The position numbers and the translations under genes were made by a program. Source: Sphingomonas sp. FARSPH (lineage in GTDB: Bacteria > Pseudomonadota > Alphaproteobacteria > Sphingomonadales > Sphingomonadaceae). Taken from it: a stretch of DNA of 64,000 bases. Positions 34,706 to 44,923 of the stretch are shown here, in pieces. The notes under the pieces are model-generated. The model did not search any database and had not been told where the DNA came from. It saw nothing but the letters and a program-made list of their open reading frames with translations. The stretch's first letter is position 1, and each line of letters begins with the position of its first letter. Location: NCBI RefSeq assembly GCF_003355005.1, contig NZ_CP029985.1:930001-994000 (forward strand), read 5' to 3'.

Positions 34706-37700
34706 CTATGGCCTGGCAACGACGGCGCCGCCCGGCGGCGGCAGCGACGGCAGGTCGCCGCCACCAGGCCCCAGCTTCCGCGTTTCCAGGATTTGCGCAA
34801 GCGCCGCATGCACCCGCTGCGCGGCGGACGCGTCGGGCCACAGCGCCAGGGTGGCCACCATGCGTGCCATCGCCCCCGACAGATCCTCGACCGAATCGAG
34901 CGATCCAGCCGGGTACAATATCTGGAACCAGGCCGCGCGCAGCAGGGCTTCGGCCTGCTCGAAGGCGGCGCTGCGCGCATATAGCCGGGCCATCACCAGC
35001 CGTCCGTCGGGAGATGCCACCGGCATCGCGCGCAGCCGCGAATCGAGCGTGGCGAGATCGGCAGGAGACAGCCGGGCATCGATCCGGTCGGCCAGCGCGA
35101 GCAGGCGACGAACGTCGTCCGCACCGGCCTGCCCGGCGCGCACCCGTGCGATCAGCGCCGCGAGGCGTTGCGGCCCCTCGCCCGCGCGTGCGGTGCCGTA
35201 CGCGCCGACATCGTAGAGCATCGTCTGCTGCGCCTGATCGAGCGGCGTCATCGCGGCGGGGTAGCGCTGGAGTTCGGCGGCCACCGCCGGACGGGCGAAC
35301 AGCGCCGGCCCCGCCCCCTGCCCGCGAATGGCAGCGGCGAAGGTGTAGACGAGCGCCCGGCGCGCCCGACCCACGTCGCCTTCGTCGGCGACCGCTGCGG
35401 ACGCGCGCCACATCGCCCGCAGGACATGGGGCGCATCGGCAGCATCGCCATGCGCCGCCGTGAGCAGAGGGCCCAGCGCAGCGTCCGCTCCCTGCGCGGC
35501 CGGGTCGATCGTCCGCCCCTGTCGTGCCTCGACCGCGACGATCGCCGCACGCTGCGGGTTCTGGCGCATATACGCCTCATAGATCGGCACGAACAAGGCG
35601 GTGACACCCCCGGCGTTCCGGCTGCGCGCGGTGCGGGCACGATTGAGCAGATCGACCAGCCGGTCGGGATCGTCGGGGTCGATCCCCGCCTTGGCGGCCA
35701 TGGCCGCCGCCCCGTCGTCGTGGCCGAGCAGGCGTTCGACGAGCACGAGCATCGTCGCGGCACCCGCATCGTCGGGATGCGCCGAGACATAGTCCCGGAG
35801 GGCCGGGGCGAGCGCGGGCCAGTCCGCCCTTTCGGCCTGAAGGGCGAGCAGCCGCACCTGGTAGACCGGGTTGTGCGGGTCGAGCGCGATCATCCTGGCG
35901 GTGAGCGCCAGACGCTGTTCACCGCTGGTGTCCGGGTCGTCGACCGCGAAGCGCCGATAGACGGCGGCGGCGGTCTTCGGGTCGGGATGCGGATCGGCGA
36001 GGAAGGCGTCGATCTGTCGGCGACGCACGTCGGGGAAATGCCGAGCGATCGCGGTGCCCAGCCAGGGCGTCGACTGACCGTTCGCGGCCAGCGCGTCGCC
36101 CAGACCGGCGAGCGCGACGAACGCCTGACGCGTGTCGCCGGCATACCAGCGCTCGAGGACGGTCGGCAGCAATACGCTGTCCGGATAGCGGCCGGCGACC
36201 GCGCGCGCGGCGCGCAGCAGCAGATCGCGGTTGGCGGGCGCCGCATCCCATTGCAACAGCCGCGCATCGAGGCTGGCGCCGCTGCGCACCTTGGGATCAC
36301 GGACGACGGCGATGTCGCGGTCGAGGATGGTCGACAGGCGCCGCTGCTGGCCGGCGGTGAGCGGCCGCCGCGTCAGCGTGGCGAGGGCCGCGTCACTGAA
36401 CATCGAATCGCCCTTGCCCTGCGCAAGCCGGGTCACCAGGCCATCGTAAAGGGCGAGCAAGTCGTCCGCGGAGAATTGATCGAGCCAGTCGAGCCCGCCA
36501 CCGGCCTCGTGCCGCGACACGCGCAGGACGATCCCCAGCGGGCGATTGCCCTGTTCGATCGTCAGCCGCACCAGCGCATCGGGCGTCAGCAGCGGCATGC
36601 CCGCGATCGTCTGGAGACGCGCGTACCGATCGGAATCCCCCCGGAACAGATCGAAGAGGATGCCCTCGCGGGCCGGCGATGCCAGCAGCGGCGTCAGCAC
36701 GTCCGACCTCACGCGGGCCGGGGGCAAGCGATCCATCGCATCGGCGAGCAGCTTGATATAGACGGGCTCGCGGATGCCGTCCGTGTCGGCAGGCGCGTCC
36801 GCGATGCGGGCCCCCTCTTCCTGTGCCAGCGCCGTCGCGAGCTGCGAGCGCACGGCCTCACCATCGTCGCGGGCGAGAGCAAGGACGAAGCGCAGTTCGG
36901 CGTTGCCGACGTCCTCGGCCTGCACGGCGAGCGCGGCGAGCGGCCAGGCCGCCCCCGCGGATACGGCCTCGCCGCCGGTGCCGGTCAGATGCCGGCGCAG
37001 CGTCGCCGCGCGGCGATAGGCGGGATCGTGCGCGAACAGGCGGTCGAGCGTCGCGTCCCGATCGGCGCGCTGCCCCTCATCGGCATGCGCATCCGCTATG
37101 CGCTGTTCCAGATCGACCAGCAGGGCGAGCCGCGGATGGTCCGCGAGCACCTGGGGTTTCGCGGGGTCGAGCGCCGCGATCTCCACGGCACAGCGCCGGT
37201 CGAGATCGGCCCGCATCGCGTTGCCGGCGGCGGCATCGCCGGGCCAGTTGAGCAACAGGCCCTCGACCAAGGTCGGGTAATAGCGGCGTACGTCCAGACC
37301 ACGTTCGTCGCGCGCGCCGACCGGACTGAGGGGCTGGCGCGCGACCAGCGCGCGGAGCCCCTGCCAATACCAGCGCCGCGCCTGCGCGTCCTGGCCCTGG
37401 CGTTCGTACAGGATCGCCGTCTTGACCAGCAGGTCGAGGTTCGCCTGATCCTGCAGCAAGGCGCGCGCGTAATTGGTCAGTGCCTGCGCCGGATGCCCGG
37501 CGGCGGCATAGGCATCGCCCTTCGCCTCGTCGACGTTCACCAGGCCGCCCATGCCGCTCATCATCGCGAAGGCGCGTTCGGCGCCGAGCTCGTCGCCCTG
37601 CTTCAGCAACGTGCCCGCAAGGTCGGCGTAGAGATCGGGCGGGAAGGACTTGCCGAGCGCGAGCAGGCGACGGGCATAGATCAGCTTGGCGCGCGGATCG

Positions 37701-39931
37701 CCGATGATCGCGACGCCGCCGCCATCGGTCGCGCCGCCGCCCGCCAGCGTGACCAACTCGCGCAGGACGTAGCCGCGCTGCTCCCCCGCGAGCGCCACCT
37801 GCGCCTCCACCGCGCGGCGTTGCAGATCGTAATCGGCATCGGCCGCGGCAATGTCGGCGAGCAGCCCCAGCAGGCGCGCGGACGCCCCTTCCGCGGCGAT
37901 CCGTTCGAGCACGCGCCGTTCCCCCCAGCCGAGCACGCCGTCGGTGTTTTCGCCATCCGCGGGGGCGCCGGCCACCGTGTCGACCATCGCGTCGATCGCG
38001 GCGAGGAAAGCCGCGGTCGTCGACGCCCGGTCGGCGGCGGCCTGCAACAGCGACACCGCCTCGGCCAGGCGACGCTGGCGCTTCAGTTCCGCCGCGAGAC
38101 GCGACAGTGCGTCGGCGTCGTCCGGCCTTGCCGCCACGGCCGCCCGCAGCGCGGCTAGCGCCGGCCCGTCCAAATTCGCCTGCGCATAGACCGTCGCCCG
38201 GAACGCCGCGGTGCCGGCGTCGCCCGTATCGGACAATTGCGCCATCAGCCGGTCGAGGTCCGCCTGTCGCTGCGCCGGCGATCCGCTGCCGTCGTCGTGG
38301 CGCAGCAGCGTCAGGATCAGCTGGCGGATGTGCGTATCGCGATTGCCGGGATCGACCGCGACGAGGCGGCGCAGCGTCGCTTCCAGCCGGTCGTAATCGC
38401 GCACCCGGCCATAGAGCTGCGCCAGCCGGCCGAGCACGACCGCCTCGCCCGCGCCGCTGCGCGTGGCGTAGCGGCGGACGGCGTCGGCCGCTGCCTCGGG
38501 CCGATCCTGCGCCAGTCGCAGCGCGACGAGCAGGTCGATCTCCCCCGGCCGCAGGGTGCCGGCATCGAGCCGTGCGGCGAGCTCCTGCGCCAGCGGTTCG
38601 AGCCGGCCGATGCGCCGGGCGAGCGCGACGATCTGCCGCTCCAGATAGCTGCGCCGGGCCGGCAGGCTGGTCTCCGCCCACAGGGCCCGCCAGCGGGCGA
38701 GCGCATCGGCGGTGTCGCCGGTCGCCTCGGCCAGTTGCGCGAGGCGGACGCGGGCGTCATAGCCCATGGTGCGCCCCTGCGCCTCACGGCGGCGCAGCAG
38801 CGCGAGCGCCTCTGCCGGGCGGCCGAGCCGTTCGTAGCCGTCCGCGACATCGTCGGTCAGCCGCCCGGTCGCATCGTCGTGCTGGACCGCCTGCAATTCG
38901 GCCAGCGCCTTGGCGACGTCGCCGCGGTCGAGATAGGTTTCGAACAGGAACAGGTGCGTCGCGGTGGCGACGGCGGGGTCGCCCGCGCTGCCGGCGAGCA
39001 TCGCCACCGCCTGATCCTGCAACCCCATCGCGATCATCGCGCGCGCGCCCGCGGTCAGCACCTCGGCCCGCCCGCGATTGGCGGCGAACAGCGCGCGATA
39101 GGTGGCGATCGCCTGCGCCTCGTCACCGCGCGTCAGGTAGATCGCGGCGAGGCGCGCGTAGAGATCGGCCTGGTGCGGATCGGCGGCGATCAGCCGGCGG
39201 TATTCCGCCTCGCTCGCGGCAGCGTCCCCGGCGAGGTCGAGCACGCCCGTCAGCCGGCGGCGGATGTCCGCGCTGCTCGACCGCTCGATCGCGGCGATGG
39301 CGGGCCGGGTCTGTCCCAGTTCGAGCAGAACATCGATCCGCGCGGCCACCACCGCCTCGTCCTGGCGCAAGCGGTCGAGCACCGGCAGCACGGCCGACAG
39401 ATCGCCACCGCTCCGATAGGCCTCGACCAGCAGCGCCAGGGCGTACCGTTTATCGTCCGCCGTACCGGCGGCAGCGACCGCCTGCGCGGCGGCGGTGCGG
39501 GCGCCGGCCGCATCGCCGGCGGCGAGCGCCCATTGCGTGCGGGCGAGCTGGTCGGCGATCGTTCCCCCCGGCCCGGCCAGATCGAATGCCGCCTTCGGCC
39601 GCCCGAGGAGCGCGAGCACATCGGCGATCGGGCGCACCTCGGCGGGCGGCTTGCCCTTGGCGAAGGCGACGAGCGTGTCGGGCCGGCGCATCGCGTCGGC
39701 GATGGCGATGCGCAGCGCGAGGCGGCGGCGCAGGGCGGGATCGGACGCCTGGTCGCGGGTTTGGCGATAGAGCGGCAGGGCTTCGGCGGGACGACCGTCG
39801 GCGTCGAGCCGCTCGGCTTCGGCAAGCGGGGTGGCGGGGGTGGTCGCCTGTGCCGCGGCGTACGCAGGCGCGGTCAGGCTGGTCGACCAGCACAAGGCGA
39901 GCAACAGGCTGCGGGGGACGAAGCGCGTCAT
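34706..39931 (-). CDS. Very large exported TPR-repeat protein of the Bat-type operon
   Basis: The start ATG 39931 overlaps the stop of the VWA gene. It opens with a signal peptide (MTRFVPRSLLLALCWSTSLTAPAYA-A, cut near residue 26). The 1741-residue protein is almost wholly helical and alanine-rich, with many degenerate TPR units, for example EAEYRRLIAADPHQADLYARLAAIYLTRGDEAQAIATYRALF near 165 and ETLRRLVAVDPGNRDTHIRQLIL further on. No enzyme motif is visible. Bat operons often contain one modest TPR protein (BatE type); this one is several times longer. It probably acts as a periplasmic scaffold for the VWA proteins, but the role is inferred. The frame is open far upstream of the start, into antisense-like VWA DNA, and that part is not used. 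Confidence 0.85.
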   Translation of the reverse strand: MTRFVPRSLLLALCWSTSLTAPAYAAAQATTPATPLAEAERLDADGRPAEALPLYRQTRDQASDPALRRRLALRIAIADAMRRPDTLVAFAKGKPPAEVRPIADVLALLGRPKAAFDLAGPGGTIADQLARTQWALAAGDAAGARTAAAQAVAAAGTADDKRYALALLVEAYRSGGDLSAVLPVLDRLRQDEAVVAARIDVLLELGQTRPAIAAIERSSSADIRRRLTGVLDLAGDAAASEAEYRRLIAADPHQADLYARLAAIYLTRGDEAQAIATYRALFAANRGRAEVLTAGARAMIAMGLQDQAVAMLAGSAGDPAVATATHLFLFETYLDRGDVAKALAELQAVQHDDATGRLTDDVADGYERLGRPAEALALLRRREAQGRTMGYDARVRLAQLAEATGDTADALARWRALWAETSLPARRSYLERQIVALARRIGRLEPLAQELAARLDAGTLRPGEIDLLVALRLAQDRPEAAADAVRRYATRSGAGEAVVLGRLAQLYGRVRDYDRLEATLRRLVAVDPGNRDTHIRQLILTLLRHDDGSGSPAQRQADLDRLMAQLSDTGDAGTAAFRATVYAQANLDGPALAALRAAVAARPDDADALSRLAAELKRQRRLAEAVSLLQAAADRASTTAAFLAAIDAMVDTVAGAPADGENTDGVLGWGERRVLERIAAEGASARLLGLLADIAAADADYDLQRRAVEAQVALAGEQRGYVLRELVTLAGGGATDGGGVAIIGDPRAKLIYARRLLALGKSFPPDLYADLAGTLLKQGDELGAERAFAMMSGMGGLVNVDEAKGDAYAAAGHPAQALTNYARALLQDQANLDLLVKTAILYERQGQDAQARRWYWQGLRALVARQPLSPVGARDERGLDVRRYYPTLVEGLLLNWPGDAAAGNAMRADLDRRCAVEIAALDPAKPQVLADHPRLALLVDLEQRIADAHADEGQRADRDATLDRLFAHDPAYRRAATLRRHLTGTGGEAVSAGAAWPLAALAVQAEDVGNAELRFVLALARDDGEAVRSQLATALAQEEGARIADAPADTDGIREPVYIKLLADAMDRLPPARVRSDVLTPLLASPAREGILFDLFRGDSDRYARLQTIAGMPLLTPDALVRLTIEQGNRPLGIVLRVSRHEAGGGLDWLDQFSADDLLALYDGLVTRLAQGKGDSMFSDAALATLTRRPLTAGQQRRLSTILDRDIAVVRDPKVRSGASLDARLLQWDAAPANRDLLLRAARAVAGRYPDSVLLPTVLERWYAGDTRQAFVALAGLGDALAANGQSTPWLGTAIARHFPDVRRRQIDAFLADPHPDPKTAAAVYRRFAVDDPDTSGEQRLALTARMIALDPHNPVYQVRLLALQAERADWPALAPALRDYVSAHPDDAGAATMLVLVERLLGHDDGAAAMAAKAGIDPDDPDRLVDLLNRARTARSRNAGGVTALFVPIYEAYMRQNPQRAAIVAVEARQGRTIDPAAQGADAALGPLLTAAHGDAADAPHVLRAMWRASAAVADEGDVGRARRALVYTFAAAIRGQGAGPALFARPAVAAELQRYPAAMTPLDQAQQTMLYDVGAYGTARAGEGPQRLAALIARVRAGQAGADDVRRLLALADRIDARLSPADLATLDSRLRAMPVASPDGRLVMARLYARSAAFEQAEALLRAAWFQILYPAGSLDSVEDLSGAMARMVATLALWPDASAAQRVHAALAQILETRKLGPGGGDLPSLPPPGGAVVARP

Positions 39932-42408
39932 CGGAATCCTGCGAAACGGCGGGCCGGCCAGCGACGATAGCCGATATCGAGCAGATAGAGGCCGAGCGCG
40001 AGCAGCGCGAGCCACGGCCACAGATCGGTCGCGCGCCAGCCGCGCGTCGCCTGCACCGCACCGAACGCCGCGCCGGCATCGTCGCGATGCCAGCCGCCGG
40101 TCCGCTGCGACAGGTCCGCGAGGGGCAGCGCGAAGGAGGACGGCATCGCGCTTTCGGGCCGGATGTCGGAGGCTGCGGCATCGGCCGCGCGTCCGACGGA
40201 CCCACCGTCGCGGACTTCGACGCGCGCGGGCTCGGCGGACGAAAGGGGTGTGTCGGCGACGAACAGGCCCGGCGCGCGCTCTTCCACGTCGTCGATGCGG
40301 CGGATGGGGCGCCCGGCGCCGTCGAGCAGCACGATGGCCGGCATCCGGCGGGCGGCGTCGGCGCTTGCCGCGCCCAGGCGCTGCACCGCGATCGAGAGAC
40401 GGTCGAACCGGCGGTCGAGCGTCACGACCATGTCGGGCCGTGCCCGCGCGGTGAGGCCAAGCACGCGGGCGAGCCAGCGGCCGTAATCGGGCCAGCCCCG
40501 CCAGCCGGCGGTGCCGGCGCCGAACGGTTCGGTGGTCAACGCGGTGACGCGGCCCGCGCCGACCGGCCAGGTCGACAGGATCGGATCGCCCGCTCGCGTC
40601 GCGATCAGCGTCTCCGCCTCTGGCCGGGCGCGGGTCGGCACATAGCCGGACAGCGGCGGCAATCCGGCCATGCGCAGGCCAGCCCACCACCGGCTGCCCT
40701 GCACGGCCTTCACCACGACATTGCCGCTGCGATAGCCGGGGTCGGGCCGGGTTTCGGGCTGTTTAAAATCGAGGTCGACCAGGCTGAATTCGTCGGGCAC
40801 CGAATAGAAGCGCCCCCGCCCGATCCGCGCCCAGTCCGCCATGCTCTTCTCGTCGTCGACCTTTCCGCCGACCGCGACGGTGGAGACGTTAATGCGGTTG
40901 TCGGCGATATGCCGGATCAATTGCTGGTAGCGATCCTCGGCGACGCCGCCGTCCGAGATGACCAGGATGTGCCTGTAGCGCGCGTCGAGGTCCTTGAGGC
41001 CGTAGAACGCCTCCTGCAACGCGGGGAACAGCACGCTCGCGCCCTGCGCCTGCATCCGCCCGATCGCGCGCTCGACATCGGGGCCGTCGGTGACGTGGTG
41101 CATGGGGACGGACCATTGGCGCGCGCCGTAGAATTCCACCACCCCGACCCAGTCGTTGGCGGTGAGCTTGCGGACGGTCTGGCGCGCGACCTGTTTGGCG
41201 AGGTCGAGCCGGTCGCCCTGCATCGAGCCCGAGGAATCGATCACGATGGCGAGCGCGACGCTGGGGCGGATCCGCTTGTCCTCGCCGCGCGGCGTCACCG
41301 GCAGCGCCGCACCGAGGGGCGTGTCGGCATAGCCGCCGGGCCCGAAGGCGGCGAAGCCGCCCGAGGCGAACAGGCCGGTGCCGGCGCGGGCCACCGCACG
41401 GGTCAGGCGCTGCTGCGCCGCGACCGGCAGGCGGGCCGCGGGCACGTCGTCGAGCATCACGAGCGGCCAGCGCGCGGGATCGACGGCTCCTGCGAGCGCG
41501 GCGGGCGGGCGCGGATCGACCGCGAAGCCGGGACCGAGCAGCCGCTGGAGCAACGGTGCGGCGCCTGCCTGCCGCTCGCCGAGATACAGCAGCCGTACCG
41601 GGTCCTGCACCGCCGCCAGCGTGTCGACGCCGCCGCGGCCGTCGAGCGTGACGCGCAGCGGCAGGAAGCCGGCGCGGGTGGCGGGCACCTCCAGCGCGAC
41701 GCGGGTAGCGCCATCGGCGCGGAACGGCGCGCTCGAAGCGAGGGGGCGGCCTTCGCTGGTGATCGTCAGCCGGTGCGTCGCGCCGCCCTCGACCCCATCG
41801 CCCTCGACGGTCGTGTCGACGCGGATCGCCTCGCCGACGCGCGCCGGGGCGACCTGCACGTCCCCGATGAAGGCGGGCTGCGGCGCGCCGGTCAGCGCGA
41901 TCGTGTCGACGGGGATGCGGCGGGCCGCGAGGGCTGTGAGCGCTTCGTCCCAATGCCGGTCGGTCGAGCGGGGATCGGCGATAAGCGTGACGGTGCCGCC
42001 AGTGCCGAGCGGGATGGCGTCGCGGGCATCGTCGAGCGCGGTCGAGAGCGAGCCGGTCGTGACGACCTGCCGCGTCGCGAAGCCCGGTGGCGCGGCGCCC
42101 TCGCCCAGCGCGATCAGCACGCGCCGCGCGCCGGTGGGCGCGGTCGCCAGCACCCGCGCCAGCGCGCGCCGCGCCGCCGCCTGCCCGTCGGCACCCAGCA
42201 CGGCGCGCTGGTCGAGCACGAAGACCTGGACGCCCGCGCCGGCGCGCCGGACGAGGCTGGGCTGCATCAGCGCCAGGATCAGGCAGGCGAAGACCGCAAT
42301 ACGCAGGCCAAGGTGCCGCCAGCGCGGACGCGCGCGCATCGGCCACCACAATAGCGGCAGCAGCACGGCCAGCCAGCCGGCGATCGGATAGAGCAGGGTG
42401 ACGCTCAC
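39928..42408 (-). CDS. VWA-domain membrane protein (BatB-like, glutamine-amidotransferase-like fold)
   Basis: This 826-residue protein starts at GTG 42408, overlapping the stop of the BatA-like gene (GTGA). Two membrane helices lie at the N-terminus (about 5-24 and 34-50) and one at the extreme C-terminus (DLWPWLALLALGLYLLDIGYRR). The von Willebrand A domain begins near residue 380, with a complete metal site IVIDSSGSMQGD and later ISDGGVAED. In front lies a Rossmann-like region (RLLYLGE...WPLVMLDDVPAA) as in the amidotransferase-like proteins of this family; no catalytic Cys is evident. It should sit in the periplasm with the DUF58 and BatA-like proteins, driven by the MoxR ATPase (family knowledge). 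Confidence 0.87.
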   Translation of the reverse strand: MSVTLLYPIAGWLAVLLPLLWWPMRARPRWRHLGLRIAVFACLILALMQPSLVRRAGAGVQVFVLDQRAVLGADGQAAARRALARVLATAPTGARRVLIALGEGAAPPGFATRQVVTTGSLSTALDDARDAIPLGTGGTVTLIADPRSTDRHWDEALTALAARRIPVDTIALTGAPQPAFIGDVQVAPARVGEAIRVDTTVEGDGVEGGATHRLTITSEGRPLASSAPFRADGATRVALEVPATRAGFLPLRVTLDGRGGVDTLAAVQDPVRLLYLGERQAGAAPLLQRLLGPGFAVDPRPPAALAGAVDPARWPLVMLDDVPAARLPVAAQQRLTRAVARAGTGLFASGGFAAFGPGGYADTPLGAALPVTPRGEDKRIRPSVALAIVIDSSGSMQGDRLDLAKQVARQTVRKLTANDWVGVVEFYGARQWSVPMHHVTDGPDVERAIGRMQAQGASVLFPALQEAFYGLKDLDARYRHILVISDGGVAEDRYQQLIRHIADNRINVSTVAVGGKVDDEKSMADWARIGRGRFYSVPDEFSLVDLDFKQPETRPDPGYRSGNVVVKAVQGSRWWAGLRMAGLPPLSGYVPTRARPEAETLIATRAGDPILSTWPVGAGRVTALTTEPFGAGTAGWRGWPDYGRWLARVLGLTARARPDMVVTLDRRFDRLSIAVQRLGAASADAARRMPAIVLLDGAGRPIRRIDDVEERAPGLFVADTPLSSAEPARVEVRDGGSVGRAADAAASDIRPESAMPSSFALPLADLSQRTGGWHRDDAGAAFGAVQATRGWRATDLWPWLALLALGLYLLDIGYRRWPARRFAGFR

Positions 42409-44012
42409 GGCATCCGCCCGCGCTGGACCAGCCACCATTCGAGCGCGAGCAACAGCCCGGCGCCGACCAGCAGCAGCATGAAGGGCAGGTCTGGCGGCAG
42501 CGTGGCCGCGGCGGCCGTCACCGCCGGCCGTGCCGCCGCGTCCGCAACCGCGAGGGTCGTGGCGCGATCGGTGAGCGCGGCCGGGCCGTCCGCCGGGTCG
42601 CCCGCGGCGGTCAGGCCATAGAGCGCCGACTGGTCGGGCAGCGGCGCACCCGCCTTGGCATAGGGGCGCCAGCCATCGCCGCCGCCGAGCCAGTGCAGGC
42701 TCTGCGCGACGAACACCGGCATCGTCGCGCTGTCCGCGAACGGCGTGTTCCGCGCGAATATTGTGCTCCACACCGACACCGTGCGTCGCGGCGCGTCGCG
42801 CACGTCAACGCCGATGGGCTGGTTGAGCGCGGTGGCGAGCGCACCGGCATCCACCTGCGCGAGGCCGAGTTCGTCGAGCCGGCCGGCCAGTTCGCCTCGC
42901 GAGGCCTCGCCCGGGCCGGCGAAGACGAAGGCGGGCTGCTCGCGCTCCGCCGCGATCACCAGCGCCGGTCGATCGAGCCCGCGCAAGGCCGCCGCGTCGC
43001 CGACGACGACCTGCGCCTGCGCCGGCGGAACGACCGCGAACGAATCGTCCGCCTGCACCGCGGACCGTACCGCCGCCAGCGTGCCCGCGAGGAACGCCAC
43101 GCGCAGCGGTCGCCGGTCGGGAAGGCGCAGCGTCGCGCTGTCGTCGGCGGGGAAACCGTCGCCGCGATCGAGCTGGACGGTCAGCAGACCGCCGGTCGCG
43201 GGAACGTCGCGCACCAGATAGCGTCCCTCGCCCAGCGCCGACACCGGCGCGGGCGCGAAGGGCTTGCCGTCGAGCGTCCAGCGCAGGTCGGCGGCGGTCG
43301 GCGGCTCGCCCTTGGCCGCCGCGACGGCGACGAGGACATCGGGGTTCCGCCATGCGCCCGAGGCCGCGGGCGACACGCCCAGCGCGACGATCCCGCGGTT
43401 GTCGGGAACCGGCGCGGCGAGATAGCCATAGCGCAGCGCCCCGGTCCCGGGCACGCTGCGCGCCACGGACCCCGCGCCATAATAGCGGATCGTGGCGCCG
43501 GCCCGGTGCCGGGCCAGCCAGGCCGGGAAGCGGGACGGCTGCGCCACCGCCTCCACCGCATCCAGCCGCCGCGCGAGCAGCGAGGCGCTTTCGCCGACCG
43601 CCAGCAACCGTCCGTCCGCGGCGAACACCTCGCGCCGGTCGGCGGGGGTGGCGCGAACGTCGGCGAGCAATGCCCGCTTCGCCCGCGCCAGATCGCCGGG
43701 CCCGGTCAGTACGGCGGAGGTGTCGAGGTAGAAACGCTGGACGCCACCCCCCACCGGCACGACGGTCGGATGCGCCGCCGCCAGCCACAGCAGCAACGCG
43801 ATGGCGAGGACCAGCAGATAGGCGAGCCAGTAGCGGAAGCGCCCGCCGAGCACCCGCGCCGGCGCCGCCTGCATCGCCTGCCGCCACAGCATCGCCGCCG
43901 GCAGCGCGACGACGCGCCGCCGCGTGCTCAACCGCTGGAGCGCATAGAGCAGCGCCGCGATCACGCAGGCGCCCGCCACGGTCAGCGGCCAGCCGAAGTG
44001 CGTGAACGTCAC
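42405..44012 (-). CDS. BatA-like membrane protein (aerotolerance N-terminal domain)
   Basis: This 535-residue protein starts at GTG 44012 within the stop of the DUF58 gene. The N-terminus FGWPLTVAGACVIAALLYALQRLSTRRR, followed by LPAAMLWRQAMQAAPARVLGGRFRYWLAYLLVLAIALLLWLAAAHP, is the two-helix BatA N-terminal domain. A large periplasmic region follows with a degenerate VWA-like fold (FYLDTSAVLTG, no DxSxS metal site), and a C-terminal helix (LPFMLLLVGAGLLLALEWWLVQRG). It resembles the membrane anchors that pair with DUF58 and VWA proteins. Loss of the metal site suggests a structural role. Confidence 0.82.
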   Translation of the reverse strand: MTFTHFGWPLTVAGACVIAALLYALQRLSTRRRVVALPAAMLWRQAMQAAPARVLGGRFRYWLAYLLVLAIALLLWLAAAHPTVVPVGGGVQRFYLDTSAVLTGPGDLARAKRALLADVRATPADRREVFAADGRLLAVGESASLLARRLDAVEAVAQPSRFPAWLARHRAGATIRYYGAGSVARSVPGTGALRYGYLAAPVPDNRGIVALGVSPAASGAWRNPDVLVAVAAAKGEPPTAADLRWTLDGKPFAPAPVSALGEGRYLVRDVPATGGLLTVQLDRGDGFPADDSATLRLPDRRPLRVAFLAGTLAAVRSAVQADDSFAVVPPAQAQVVVGDAAALRGLDRPALVIAAEREQPAFVFAGPGEASRGELAGRLDELGLAQVDAGALATALNQPIGVDVRDAPRRTVSVWSTIFARNTPFADSATMPVFVAQSLHWLGGGDGWRPYAKAGAPLPDQSALYGLTAAGDPADGPAALTDRATTLAVADAAARPAVTAAAATLPPDLPFMLLLVGAGLLLALEWWLVQRGRMP

Positions 44013-44923
44013 AGCCGCACGCTCCCGCCCGCCAGCACCGCGCCCAACTGGTCGATCACGTCGCTGTCGGCGTCGAGGCGGATCAGGGTGGCGTCATGGC
44101 GCGCGGCGCAGTCGGCCAGCGTGGCGGCGAAGTCCCGATAGGCGGCGCGATACCGATCGAGCAGCGCGGGCGTCACCGACACCGCGACGCCGCCGTCCTG
44201 CTCGCCATCGTCGATCACCAGTTCGCCGGTCAGGTCGGACCGCAGCGCCGGATCGGCATCCTCGGCCCGCGTCATCTGCACCAGCAGCAGCCGGTGCGGC
44301 AGCGCGTCGAGCGCGCGGACCACCCCCTCGATGCCGTCGTCGTCGAAGAAATCCGACACGACCACGACCAGCCCGCGCCGCAGCCGCATCGCCGCGAGCT
44401 GGGTCAGCGCCCCCGCCAAAGCGGTGCGCCCCGCGGGCGCCTGGTCCGCGAGCGTGCGCGCGACGCGGACGAGCGCGGCCTTGCCCGACACGGTCTTCAG
44501 CGCCATCGCCATGCCGTCGGCGACCGTCAGCAGGCTGACCGCGTCATGCTGGCCGAGCGCGGTCGCGGCGAGCGCCATCACCGCCTGCATCGCCGGCAGG
44601 ATGCGCGGGCGATCCTCGACGAACATGCTGCGCGACACGTCGAGCAGCAGATAGACGGGCAGGTCCTGCCGCTCCTCGAACACGCGCACGAACGCTTTGC
44701 CGAGCCGCGAATAGATGTTCCAGTCGATCGCGCGCAGGTCGTCGCCCGCCACGTACGGCTTGAAGTCGGCGAAGTCGGAGCCCTGCCCGCGCGCGGCGGT
44801 GCGCTGGTCGGCGAGCCGGCCGCCCTTCTGCGCCGCGGCGATGCGCAAGCGGAAGGCGTCGACCCGATCGAGGAAGGCGGGATCGAACAGCGCGTCGAAT
44901 GAAGGGCCGGCGCGGAGCGTCAC
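44009..44923 (-). CDS. DUF58-domain protein
   Basis: This 304-residue soluble protein starts at GTG 44923 and overlaps both neighbours by GTGA. The DUF58 signature GSDFADFKPYVAGDDLRAIDWNIYSRLGK lies at about 48-76, followed by RVFEERQDLPVYLLLDVSRSMF, a VWA-type fold with DxSxS. DUF58 proteins occur beside MoxR ATPases and BatA/B proteins; the biochemical role is not settled. The upstream neighbour is the variable membrane protein that opens this operon. Confidence 0.9.
   Translation of the reverse strand: MTLRAGPSFDALFDPAFLDRVDAFRLRIAAAQKGGRLADQRTAARGQGSDFADFKPYVAGDDLRAIDWNIYSRLGKAFVRVFEERQDLPVYLLLDVSRSMFVEDRPRILPAMQAVMALAATALGQHDAVSLLTVADGMAMALKTVSGKAALVRVARTLADQAPAGRTALAGALTQLAAMRLRRGLVVVVSDFFDDDGIEGVVRALDALPHRLLLVQMTRAEDADPALRSDLTGELVIDDGEQDGGVAVSVTPALLDRYRAAYRDFAATLADCAARHDATLIRLDADSDVIDQLGAVLAGGSVRL

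Noticed and set aside
34706..40690. Extension of the TPR protein to 1994 residues
   Set aside because: The extra N-terminus is an alternative frame of the VWA gene. The internal start at 39931 has a signal peptide and a four-base overlap typical of this operon.
38107..42354. Plus-strand open frame of 1415 codons, and another of 996 codons at 35168-38158
   Set aside because: Both are antisense to the TPR and VWA genes. Their Arg/Pro/Ala-rich low-complexity products, the lack of ribosome sites and the coding signatures on the minus strand show they are products of high G+C.
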